The position numbers and the translations under genes are program-made. The notes beneath the pieces were generated by a model. The model saw only the letters and a program-made list of their open reading frames with translations, was not told the DNA's origin and did no database searches. From the NCBI GenBank assembly GCA_025936205.1, contig JAICTU010000564.1:1-5464 (forward strand): DNA of 5,464 bases, in the 5' to 3' direction. This DNA comes from Polyangiaceae bacterium (GTDB lineage: Bacteria; Myxococcota; Polyangia; Polyangiales; Polyangiaceae). Below are positions 1 through 5,464 of this stretch, piece by piece. Position 1 is the first letter of the stretch. The number at the start of each line of letters is the position of its first letter.

Positions 1-249
1 GCTTCGTGCGTTGCTGGCGCCCGGCGCCCCGAGGTTTCGCCCATCGCCGTGCAGGTGAGGTCCGGCCCAAATCAAGGAGCAGAAGGCAGCGCTGGCCGCA
101 CGAGATGGCATCGTAGGCGTGAGGCTCTCGGTCAGCCCGCCCTCAAAACTGACGCGAACGACGTGCCCGAGTTCGTTACCGTGCCTGTCTTGGTGGTAGT
201 CCCCTCGGCTCAACTCCGACAAGGTGTCGGTATCCAGCAAGACAGCTCG
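1..249 (-). pseudogene. Possible remnant of a PIN-domain (VapC-type) toxin, partial at window edge
   Basis: Read on the minus strand, bases 249 down to 202 translate as RAVLLDTDTLSELSRG. This closely resembles the first strand and helix of VapC-type PIN nucleases, where the Asp of LLDT and the Glu of SEL are typical active-site acids. No ATG or GTG lies in this frame; a TTG at 238-240 would give MLDTDTLSELSRG, a plausible toxin start. The frame stays open to base 1, but beyond SRG the translation (GDYHQDRHGNELGHVV and onward) does not look like the rest of a PIN domain. I therefore read it as a truncated or frameshifted relic rather than a working toxin. A 23-codon frame just upstream (264-335, minus; MADMPAADARLIERKL and onward) could be the tail of a lost antitoxin, but I do not recognise it. 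The match rests on about 15 residues, so chance is possible. Confidence 0.3.
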
Positions 250-335
250 ACTTCGTTCACCAGTCAGCCCTGGCGGTCACTTACCTTCAACTTGCGCTCG
301 ATCAAGCGAGCATCGGCTGCTGGCATGTCCGCCAT

Positions 336-351
336 GCTGGCGGTTGCCAGC
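336..351 (-). terminator. Hairpin just downstream of the symporter gene, possible weak terminator
   Basis: GCTGGC (336-341) and GCCAGC (346-351) form a perfect 6-bp stem with a 4-base loop. The hairpin lies five bases beyond the stop codon of the minus-strand symporter gene. Its position suits transcript termination or 3'-end protection. No U-run follows on the minus strand, so it is not a classical intrinsic terminator. Confidence 0.3.
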
Positions 352-355
352 TACG

Positions 356-1597
356 CTATTGCGCTGAGACGACCGGCGCGACCTGCGCTCCAGGCTCCCC
401 TTCAACCTCACCCTCTGCCTCCCGCTCCTTACCGTCGAGCAAGCAGGCCACGTTCACGTCCCCGAGCACGTTGATCATGGTGCGGCAGCGATCGAGGAAC
501 CAGTCCACCGTGAGCAGCAGGGCGATGAAATCGAGCGGCAGGTGCACCGCGGAGAAGACCAGCGTCATCGTGACCAGGCCCGCCTCCGGGATGCCCGCGG
601 CGCCCACCGAGGCCACGACCGACGTCAAGATCACCATCACCTGGTGGGTGAGGCTGAGTGGCACCTGTAGCATCTGCGCGACGAACAGCGCCGACATGGC
701 CTCGTACAGCGCGGTGCCGTCGTTGTTGAAGTTGGAGCCGACCAGCGCACCCAGGCTCGCCGAGCGCTCGCGCAAACCCACGTGGTAGCGCAGGCGCTGG
801 TACGTCACCGGCATGGTCGCCGTCGAGCTGGCGGTCGAGAACGACATCACCAGCGCGTCGCGCATGCTTCGCAGGAGTGGAATGGGGCGCACCCAGGAGC
901 CGAAGCGGATGCGCGTCAGGTAATAGAGCGTCTGCAGCGCGAGCGCGACCAGCACCGCCAGCACGAACCAGCCGAGCCGCTGGAACGCCCCGAAGCCGCT
1001 CACGCCGACGATGCTCGCCACCTTGCCGAAGACCGCGAGCGGCACCAACGCCAGCACCCACGACAGAATGCGCAAGATCACCGAGAAGCCGAGCGACGCC
1101 AGCTGCTCCGCGAGCCGCCGTTCCTCGCGCTCCAGGCCACGAGCAGCGATGCCCAGCGCGACCGCGATCAGTACCACCGCGATCACGCGATTTTCGACGA
1201 AGGGCTTGACCAGGCTGTCGGGCACGTTGTCGAGCAACTGTTGCACGATGTCGGCCTTGATCTTCGGCGCCGCTTCGTGCGCGGGCGGTGCCTGGCCTGC
1301 GCCCGGGCGCAGCACGTTGGCCACGAACAGGCCGATCACGATCGCCGTGACGGTGTTCAAGACCAGCAGGAACGCCATGCGCAGCGCGAGCTTGCCGTGG
1401 ATTTCCGCCGTGATCAGCGCACGCACCACCGCCACCAGGATCAAGACCGGCGCGATCGCGCCCAGCATGCGCAGGATGAGGCGCGCGGGCCAATCCAGGG
1501 CCTGCGCGCTGGGGCCCATCAGGTACCCCACCAGGAGCCCCAGCAGCAGCCCGACCAGGATCCTCGAGTACAGCGGCAGGCGCGACCAGTAGCCCAT
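356..1597 (-). CDS. Dicarboxylate/amino acid:cation symporter (SDF/DAACS family)
   Basis: This 413-residue inner-membrane protein has the usual length for the glutamate/dicarboxylate carrier family (GltPh, GltP, DctA), which imports acidic substrates with Na+ or H+ as a trimer. It starts with MGYWSRLPLYSRILVGLLLG, a typical TM1, and has many hydrophobic segments. The Ser-rich HP1 motif is at 252-267 (SFSTASSTATMPVTYQ). The unwound TM7 motif is at 291-295, NNDGT instead of NMDGT. HP2 is at about 322-357 (ASVGAAGIPEAG). In TM8 (365-380), D365, D369, R372, T373, N376 and D380 align by eye with GltPh D390, D394, R397, T398, N401 and D405. R372 occupies the site that binds the substrate's acidic side chain, so an aspartate, glutamate or C4-dicarboxylate substrate is likely. 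The C-terminus is a short acidic tail. An in-frame stop lies just upstream, so 1597 is the first ATG, although no well-spaced Shine-Dalgarno precedes it. The gene follows the lysyl oxidase gene by 66 bases on the same strand. The family call is secure; the exact substrate is not. Confidence 0.95.
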   Translation of the reverse strand: MGYWSRLPLYSRILVGLLLGLLVGYLMGPSAQALDWPARLILRMLGAIAPVLILVAVVRALITAEIHGKLALRMAFLLVLNTVTAIVIGLFVANVLRPGAGQAPPAHEAAPKIKADIVQQLLDNVPDSLVKPFVENRVIAVVLIAVALGIAARGLEREERRLAEQLASLGFSVILRILSWVLALVPLAVFGKVASIVGVSGFGAFQRLGWFVLAVLVALALQTLYYLTRIRFGSWVRPIPLLRSMRDALVMSFSTASSTATMPVTYQRLRYHVGLRERSASLGALVGSNFNNDGTALYEAMSALFVAQMLQVPLSLTHQVMVILTSVVASVGAAGIPEAGLVTMTLVFSAVHLPLDFIALLLTVDWFLDRCRTMINVLGDVNVACLLDGKEREAEGEVEGEPGAQVAPVVSAQ

Positions 1598-1621
1598 GGC
1601 CGGCGTTTACTACGGCCGGCC
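1598..1621 (-). promoter_or_regulatory. Hairpin abutting the symporter start codon
   Basis: GGCCGGC (1598-1604) and GCCGGCC (1615-1621) form a perfect 7-bp GC-only stem with a 10-base loop. On the minus-strand transcript it ends exactly at the symporter ATG. The only Shine-Dalgarno-like stretch, GGAGG (1620-1624), overlaps the stem's upstream arm and sits more than 20 bases from the start codon if unfolded. The structure could limit or modulate ribosome access, or act as an attenuator between the two minus-strand genes. Function is inferred from position only. Confidence 0.4.
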
Positions 1622-1663
1622 TCCACTACCAAGAGCGCTGCCGCTCCAGCAGCAATCCGGCCC

Positions 1664-3511
1664 TCAGTCGGCGACGCAATCGAGCTGAACACTTTCGCCC
1701 GGCAGCGCCGGGGCGCTGTACAGGGCCACGTGCCCGCCCACCTCGACCACGTCCCGGGCGTCGGGGCACGACACTTCCACGCTCACATTGCTGCCGTCGA
1801 CCAGCTGATTGGCGAGCGCCTCGCGGTACACGCAAGATACGCCCGTCTTCTGTAGCTCGCTGTATTCGCACACGCGCACGACCGCCGGAGCCGCGCCGTC
1901 GGGGACCGAGCAGCGCAAGGTGATGCTGGAGCCCACCGCGCAGGGCAGAACTTTGACGCTACCGACACCTTCTTGAAAGCCGCAGTCGCGCAGCGGGCCC
2001 AGCTGCCCGCGTGTGCAGTCGCGGGTGACGAAGCCGCCCGTCGGATTGATCGGGATCATGCGCGAGTCCTCGTTGTTGTCGTCCCACTTGGGCGAGAAGT
2101 CGCAGGCAGCTCGATCTACCTCCAGCCCCGTATCTGTCTTGAAGCCCGAGTCGACGAACTCGGGCTCCTCATCGGAGCCCAGCACGGGCTCGCCCTCGCA
2201 CAGAAACTTGTCGGGGTTGGACTTGAAGTCGAGCTTGGCAGTGATCGGCGCCGCCTCGGCCATGCCGGTCACGTCGATCCACTGGCACTCGATGCCGGCG
2301 CCGTAGTCGTCACCCCAGCCCGCCTGGATGCCCTGGTAGCTGCAGGAGCTGTAGTCGTGCGTGAGCGGGCTCGTCTCGTTGTTGCCGTAGCGGGTGGTGC
2401 TCTGCAGGCAGAACGCCTCTTTGCGACCGAGCCGCTTCTCGTCCGTGGAGAGCTCGAACTTTCCGTAGTGGGAGAAGTGATAGTGCTTGTGGCAGTCGCT
2501 GTATACGAAGGTGTTGTGCGTCGCGAGCGCCGTGTCCTGTGACTCCAGGTAGTAGTCGATGTCGCCGATGTTCAGCGCGTCGGCGCCGATGTTCTTGATG
2601 CTGGCGTCGAACTGCAGCAAGCGCCGCCAGCCGAGGCCGCTCACGCAGTTCTCCTTCATGGCGCAGGAGCTGGCGCTGATGTAGCGGTAGATGATGCGGT
2701 GGTTGTCCAGGCCTTCGCCGATCACCTGCAGATCGGCGCCCGGTCGACCGATCTTGCCCACGCGCGCCTGATCCGCCACCGCCCCATCCCACGCCAGGCG
2801 CTCGAAATGCAGGTTTGCGCTGAGTGAGCCGATCTTGCGATCGAGCGCCTCGGTGCAGTCGTAGTCGGGCGTCTCGCTGATGTGGCAGACCTCGTCATCC
2901 GCCGTGCACTCTTGATCATAGAAGGTGTAGACGTTCTCGCCGTCGACGCTGTTGGGCGGAAACTCGGACTCATCCATGCAGGCATAGCCCGTGCGCTGCA
3001 GCAGCAACTCCGGATCCAGCGGCAGCACGAACGACTCGTCCCAGCTGCCGCTGACCCGCGCCAGCGCGGCATCGGCGGCTGCGGGCGAATCGACGTCGGT
3101 GAGCAGCGTGCTCTCGAAGCGATAGTCGACCAACACCAGATCGTGCTCGCCAATGCGCTCGCGCGCGGGCGCACCCAGCATGGTGACCTTCCACTTCTCC
3201 TCCGGCGGCAGCGGCAGCTGCCCCTTGGCGTCCTCTTCGTCGTAGAAGGCATCCCGGAACACCAGGCGGTAGCTCATCAGCTGCAGCTGCTTGTGAGCCC
3301 GGTCTTGCCACACGCTCTCGGGCTGCCCGATCAGTTGCTCTGCCACCCGCCCGCGCATGGCTTCGGGCAGCTCATCCAGCAAGTACCCCACGCGACCGTC
3401 GAAGCTGGTCGCGATCAACGCGCCGGGTTCGCTGGAGTCGGGCTCGCCGCACGCCAGGCCCAACACCACCAAGCACACCCCGGACTTCCGCCCAACTCTC
3501 GGATTCCGCAT
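1664..3511 (-). CDS. Lysyl oxidase-like copper amine oxidase, predicted lipoprotein
   Basis: This 615-residue protein starts MRNPRVGRKSGVCLVVLGLAC. It has a basic N-region, a short hydrophobic stretch and a lipobox-like LGLAC with C21 as the likely lipidated Cys, so it is probably exported and membrane anchored. Residues 22 to about 255 are not recognised. Residues about 260-500 match animal lysyl oxidases. C283/C289 lie in CAMKENC (human LOX CAAEENC). The copper motif CHKHYH has H341, H343 and H345 (human CHQHYH). K364 in RKEAFCL and Y403 in DDYGAGIECQWIDV align with the Lys and Tyr that form the LTQ cofactor (human K320 and Y355). The family oxidises peptidyl-lysine amines to aldehydes, giving H2O2. 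The last ~115 residues hold eight Cys and resemble no domain I know. The start is set by a strong GGGAGGTGA five or so bases upstream (3514-3522); the frame stays open for 269 codons further upstream, but that stretch is antisense to the yfiR-like gene. The family call is firm; substrate and activity are inferred. Confidence 0.93.
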   Translation of the reverse strand: MRNPRVGRKSGVCLVVLGLACGEPDSSEPGALIATSFDGRVGYLLDELPEAMRGRVAEQLIGQPESVWQDRAHKQLQLMSYRLVFRDAFYDEEDAKGQLPLPPEEKWKVTMLGAPARERIGEHDLVLVDYRFESTLLTDVDSPAAADAALARVSGSWDESFVLPLDPELLLQRTGYACMDESEFPPNSVDGENVYTFYDQECTADDEVCHISETPDYDCTEALDRKIGSLSANLHFERLAWDGAVADQARVGKIGRPGADLQVIGEGLDNHRIIYRYISASSCAMKENCVSGLGWRRLLQFDASIKNIGADALNIGDIDYYLESQDTALATHNTFVYSDCHKHYHFSHYGKFELSTDEKRLGRKEAFCLQSTTRYGNNETSPLTHDYSSCSYQGIQAGWGDDYGAGIECQWIDVTGMAEAAPITAKLDFKSNPDKFLCEGEPVLGSDEEPEFVDSGFKTDTGLEVDRAACDFSPKWDDNNEDSRMIPINPTGGFVTRDCTRGQLGPLRDCGFQEGVGSVKVLPCAVGSSITLRCSVPDGAAPAVVRVCEYSELQKTGVSCVYREALANQLVDGSNVSVEVSCPDARDVVEVGGHVALYSAPALPGESVQLDCVAD

Positions 3512-3513
3512 CG

Positions 3514-3522
3514 TCACCTCCC
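3514..3522 (-). promoter_or_regulatory. Strong ribosome binding site of the lysyl oxidase gene
   Basis: On the minus strand GGGAGGTGA is followed by CG and the ATG at 3511. This near-perfect Shine-Dalgarno fixes the start within a frame that stays open far upstream, and it fits with the lipoprotein signal that begins there. Confidence 0.75.
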
Positions 3523-3634
3523 ACACAAACGGCCACATGCGCCCGCGGCACATGGATAACGGAGGGGATTTCCGGACTGTCACCGAACGTAGACAGGCCC
3601 ATCCACGGCTAAGTGTCCCCGGCCAATACGCCGT
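3523..3634. promoter_or_regulatory. Divergent intergenic region, presumed promoters for both gene pairs
   Basis: The lysyl oxidase gene leaves to the left and the YfiR-like gene to the right, so promoters for both directions should lie here, or out to 3712 if the later YfiR start is used. I found no convincing -35/-10 pair on either strand. A short perfect inverted repeat, ATACG-C-CGTAT (3626-3636), overlaps the first candidate ATG of the YfiR-like gene. The assignment rests on gene layout only. Confidence 0.4.
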
Positions 3635-4297
3635 ATGCCTGCCCTGGAGGAGGCACACATCCCGCGTTCGCACGTCCCCGTACCCTCGCACAGCTCCTTC
3701 GCTCGTTTCCTGGTGGAACGAGTCGCGCGAGCTGGGCGCTGGACGGCGGGACTGGCGGCGCTGGTGCTGCTCTTCGCGGCCCCGCTCGGCGCGGAGCAGG
3801 TGCAGATCCCGGCGCGCTTGCAGGCGGCCCTGGTCGCGAAGGTGGCGGCCTACGACACGCACTTCGCAGCGCGCGCCGACGGCCACGCGCTGGTGCTGAT
3901 CGTGGTCGCGAGCGGCAAGGCGGAATCGGAGCGCTTCGGTGAGGAGATCCGCGCGGAGTTGAGCGTGCAGCCGAAGATCGGGGGCGTCGACCACAGCGAA
4001 GAGATCGTGCACTTCAGCTCCGGCGCGGAGCTGGCCAAGCTCTGCCGCGAGCGCCACGCGGCGTTGATCTACGTGGCGCCCGCGCTCTCGGCCGAGGTGC
4101 CCCAGATCGCCAGCGCGCTGAGCGATGTCGACGTGCTCAGCGTGGCCGCGCTGCCCGCCGACGTCGAGCAACGCCTGGTGCTCGGTTTCGCCCGTGAGTC
4201 GGGTCGCCCCAAGCTGCTCGTGAATCTCCAGCAGGCTCGCCGCCAGAACGTCGCCTTCAACCCAGACCTGTTGCGACTCGTGAGGGTAGTCGAATGA
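3635..4297 (+). CDS. YfiR family (DUF4154) periplasmic protein
   Basis: This is a 220-residue product from the ATG at 3635. Residues 28-53 form a signal peptide: arginines, then LAALVLLFAAPLGA, with likely cleavage before E54. The mature part of about 165 residues has the YfiR/DUF4154 pattern: an early LVLIVVA strand, a central AALIYVAPAL strand, and the family-typical C-terminal stretch KLLVNLQQARRQNVAFNPDLLRLVRVVE, here ending the protein. In Pseudomonas, YfiR is a periplasmic repressor of the diguanylate cyclase YfiN; relatives often sit beside TonB-dependent receptors. Here the stop codon overlaps the start of such a receptor (ATGA), so coupled translation is likely. The start is uncertain. 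A GTG at 3713 (V27) gives a compact standard signal peptide. The 26 extra residues from 3635 are Pro/His/Ser-rich, and neither start has a clear ribosome site. A GGAGGAGG at 3646-3653 points at an in-frame ATC codon instead. The family call is good; no cyclase is in the window, so a c-di-GMP role is inference. Confidence 0.85.
   Translation: MPALEEAHIPRSHVPVPSHSSFARFLVERVARAGRWTAGLAALVLLFAAPLGAEQVQIPARLQAALVAKVAAYDTHFAARADGHALVLIVVASGKAESERFGEEIRAELSVQPKIGGVDHSEEIVHFSSGAELAKLCRERHAALIYVAPALSAEVPQIASALSDVDVLSVAALPADVEQRLVLGFARESGRPKLLVNLQQARRQNVAFNPDLLRLVRVVE
4282..4286 (+). promoter_or_regulatory. Ribosome binding site of the TonB-dependent receptor gene
   Basis: GAGGG lies seven bases before the ATG at 4294, inside the last codons of the upstream YfiR-like gene. 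With the ATGA overlap it supports 4294 as the start and suggests translational coupling. Confidence 0.5.
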
Positions 4298-5464
4298 GGG
4301 GAGACCGTCCGTTGCCACTTACAGCTACGCCCTCTCCCGCACGTCCGCCTCGGATCGCGGCGGCGCTGACCCTGGCCGGCGGCTGCCTGCTCGGCTCGGC
4401 CGCGCGCGCCGACGACTCCTCCGACCTCAAAGCCCTGCTGACCGAATCGATCGTCTCCACCCCCTCCAAGAGCAGCGAGACCGCCACCACCGCGCCCGCC
4501 ACCTCCAGCGTGATCACCGCCAGCGATCTGCAGCGCTGGGGCATCCATTCCCTGGACGAGGCGATCAACTACCTGGCTTTGGGCATGGTCACCACCAACC
4601 CGCTGCAGGCGCTCGAGATCGGCGCGCGCGGCGTGCTCCTCACCGCGGACTTCGGTGCCCACGTGCTGGTGCTGATCGACGGCCACGCCGTCAACGAACC
4701 CTGGAACGGCACGGCCTACTTCGACCGCGGGCTCGGCATTCCACTGGAGATGATCGACCACATCGAGGTGGTGCTGGGTCCGGGCTCGGTGATCTACGGC
4801 TCGCAAGCGATGCTGGGCGTGATCCAGGTGGTGACCAAGCGCGCCAGCGACTCGTCCGGCTACCGCCTGATCGTGGAAGGCGGCCTCGGCCTGCCCACCT
4901 CGCACGACGGCTCGCTGCTCTCGCCCTCCAGCGCCAATTACCTGGACCGCATGGGCACCTCTTACCGCATCGGCGCCGGCATGGGGCGAGAGTTCGAGCT
5001 CTTCGGCACGCCGGCGGAGCTCACGCTGCACCTCGAGTACTTCCGCCAGGACGGGCCTGCCTTCGAGTTCGGGCCGCAGCAGTACGGCGACGACGCGGTC
5101 ACCGGCCTGCCCAAGGACTTTGGCCCGCGCGGCACGCCGGGCGTGTGGGGCGGCGTCGCGTACGACTCGTACTACGTGGAGGTGCCGGCGGGCTACGCGC
5201 GCCTGGTCTGGGGCGACTTCACCTTCAGCGCGCGCGGCAGCATTTACACGCGCGCGACACCGTACATCGACTCCAAGGTGAACCCGGTCGGCGACTTCGA
5301 CGACCCGAAGGGCAATGAGTCGGACCGCTTCGCCGATCTGGGCATCGAGTATGCCCACACCCTGTCGCAACTGCTCGACTTCTCGGTGCGCGGCTACACC
5401 GACTTCTACCGCTATCACTGGCTCAACCGCAGCTCGGCTGCCGAAGACTGTTTCAATGGTGGTA
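4294..5464 (+). CDS. TonB-dependent outer-membrane receptor, N-terminal part (runs off window)
   Basis: The frame is open from the ATG at 4294 to the window end, giving 390 complete codons with no stop. Residues 1-39 form a long signal peptide, with hydrophobic core IAAALTLAGGCLLGSAARA and likely cleavage after A39. A TonB-box-like stretch, TESIVSTPSKS, begins at T50. The plug domain covers about 60-187, with ITASDLQRWGIHSLDEAINY, VLVLIDGH (124-131) and the family hallmark IEVVLGPGSVIYGSQAMLGV (157-176) followed by IQVVTKRA. Family members usually have VxRGPGS; here Leu replaces Arg. From about 191 onward, alternating aromatic/charged strands (YRLIVEGGLGL, LTLHLEYFRQDG, ARLVWGDFTFSARGSIYTR) mark the start of the beta-barrel. 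Receptors of this type import siderophores, vitamins or glycans using TonB energy, or signal across the outer membrane. The ligand cannot be told from this part. It overlaps the YfiR-like gene by four bases and should be co-expressed with it. The barrel's C-terminal part lies outside the window. Confidence 0.92.
   Translation, partial: MRGDRPLPLTATPSPARPPRIAAALTLAGGCLLGSAARADDSSDLKALLTESIVSTPSKSSETATTAPATSSVITASDLQRWGIHSLDEAINYLALGMVTTNPLQALEIGARGVLLTADFGAHVLVLIDGHAVNEPWNGTAYFDRGLGIPLEMIDHIEVVLGPGSVIYGSQAMLGVIQVVTKRASDSSGYRLIVEGGLGLPTSHDGSLLSPSSANYLDRMGTSYRIGAGMGREFELFGTPAELTLHLEYFRQDGPAFEFGPQQYGDDAVTGLPKDFGPRGTPGVWGGVAYDSYYVEVPAGYARLVWGDFTFSARGSIYTRATPYIDSKVNPVGDFDDPKGNESDRFADLGIEYAHTLSQLLDFSVRGYTDFYRYHWLNRSSAAEDCFNGG

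Noticed and set aside
49..474. 141-codon plus-strand frame at the left end
   Set aside because: It overlaps the 3' end of the symporter on the other strand, ends in a Pro/Arg-rich tail and resembles no known protein.
782..1855. 357-codon plus-strand frame across the symporter gene
   Set aside because: The product is dominated by Arg, Gln, His and Asp, typical of antisense reading of GC-rich membrane protein codons, and the opposite strand encodes an unmistakable symporter.
1973..2542. 189-codon plus-strand frame within the lysyl oxidase gene
   Set aside because: It lies antisense to the conserved lysyl oxidase domain and contains no recognisable motif.
3545..3600. Possible minus-strand promoter (GTGACA, 17 bases, GTTATC) ahead of the lysyl oxidase gene
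   Set aside because: The -10-like element matches the consensus poorly, and such partial matches are expected by chance; not reported as a promoter.
3512..4318. N-terminal extension of the lysyl oxidase frame by 269 codons
   Set aside because: The extension is antisense to the YfiR-like gene and has a low-complexity His/Arg/Ala/Leu composition. A strong ribosome site and a lipoprotein signal mark the start at 3511.
4069..5418. 449-codon minus-strand frame opposite the TonB-dependent receptor gene
   Set aside because: Its translation is His/Arg/Ala/Val-rich with no domain, and it lies exactly antisense to a gene with clear plug and barrel motifs. It is a shadow frame of GC-rich coding DNA.

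Overview
This is a clearly GC-rich window with compact genes, strong third-position G/C bias and long shadow frames. The content is a secreted lysyl-oxidase-like lipoprotein, and a YfiR-family protein paired with a TonB-dependent receptor. Together these suggest a Gram-negative bacterium of the myxobacterial (former deltaproteobacterial) type. That taxonomic placement is inference from gene content; no rRNA or marker gene is present.

Layout: bases 1-355 hold no convincing intact gene. They contain a minus-strand fragment resembling the N-terminus of a PIN-domain (VapC-type) toxin, and a hairpin just beyond the stop codon of the next gene. Bases 356-1597 (minus) encode a sodium/proton:dicarboxylate or acidic amino acid symporter of the SDF/DAACS family. 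A 66-base gap with a hairpin abutting the symporter start codon separates it from the gene at 1664-3511 (minus). That gene encodes a 615-residue predicted lipoprotein with a lysyl oxidase domain, in which the copper-binding histidines and both precursors of the lysine tyrosylquinone (LTQ) cofactor can be recognised. Bases 3512-3634 form a divergent intergenic region. On the plus strand follow a YfiR-family (DUF4154) periplasmic protein (3635-4297) and, overlapping it by an ATGA junction, a TonB-dependent receptor (from 4294) that runs off the window end.

How the parts may work together: the two plus-strand genes look translationally coupled. They probably form an envelope module, an outer-membrane receptor plus a periplasmic partner of the type that elsewhere restrains a membrane diguanylate cyclase. 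The two minus-strand genes are co-directional and might be co-transcribed, but nothing in the sequence proves a functional link between the oxidase and the transporter. The most noteworthy item is the bacterial lysyl oxidase with an apparently complete cofactor set inside a larger, Cys-rich lipoprotein.
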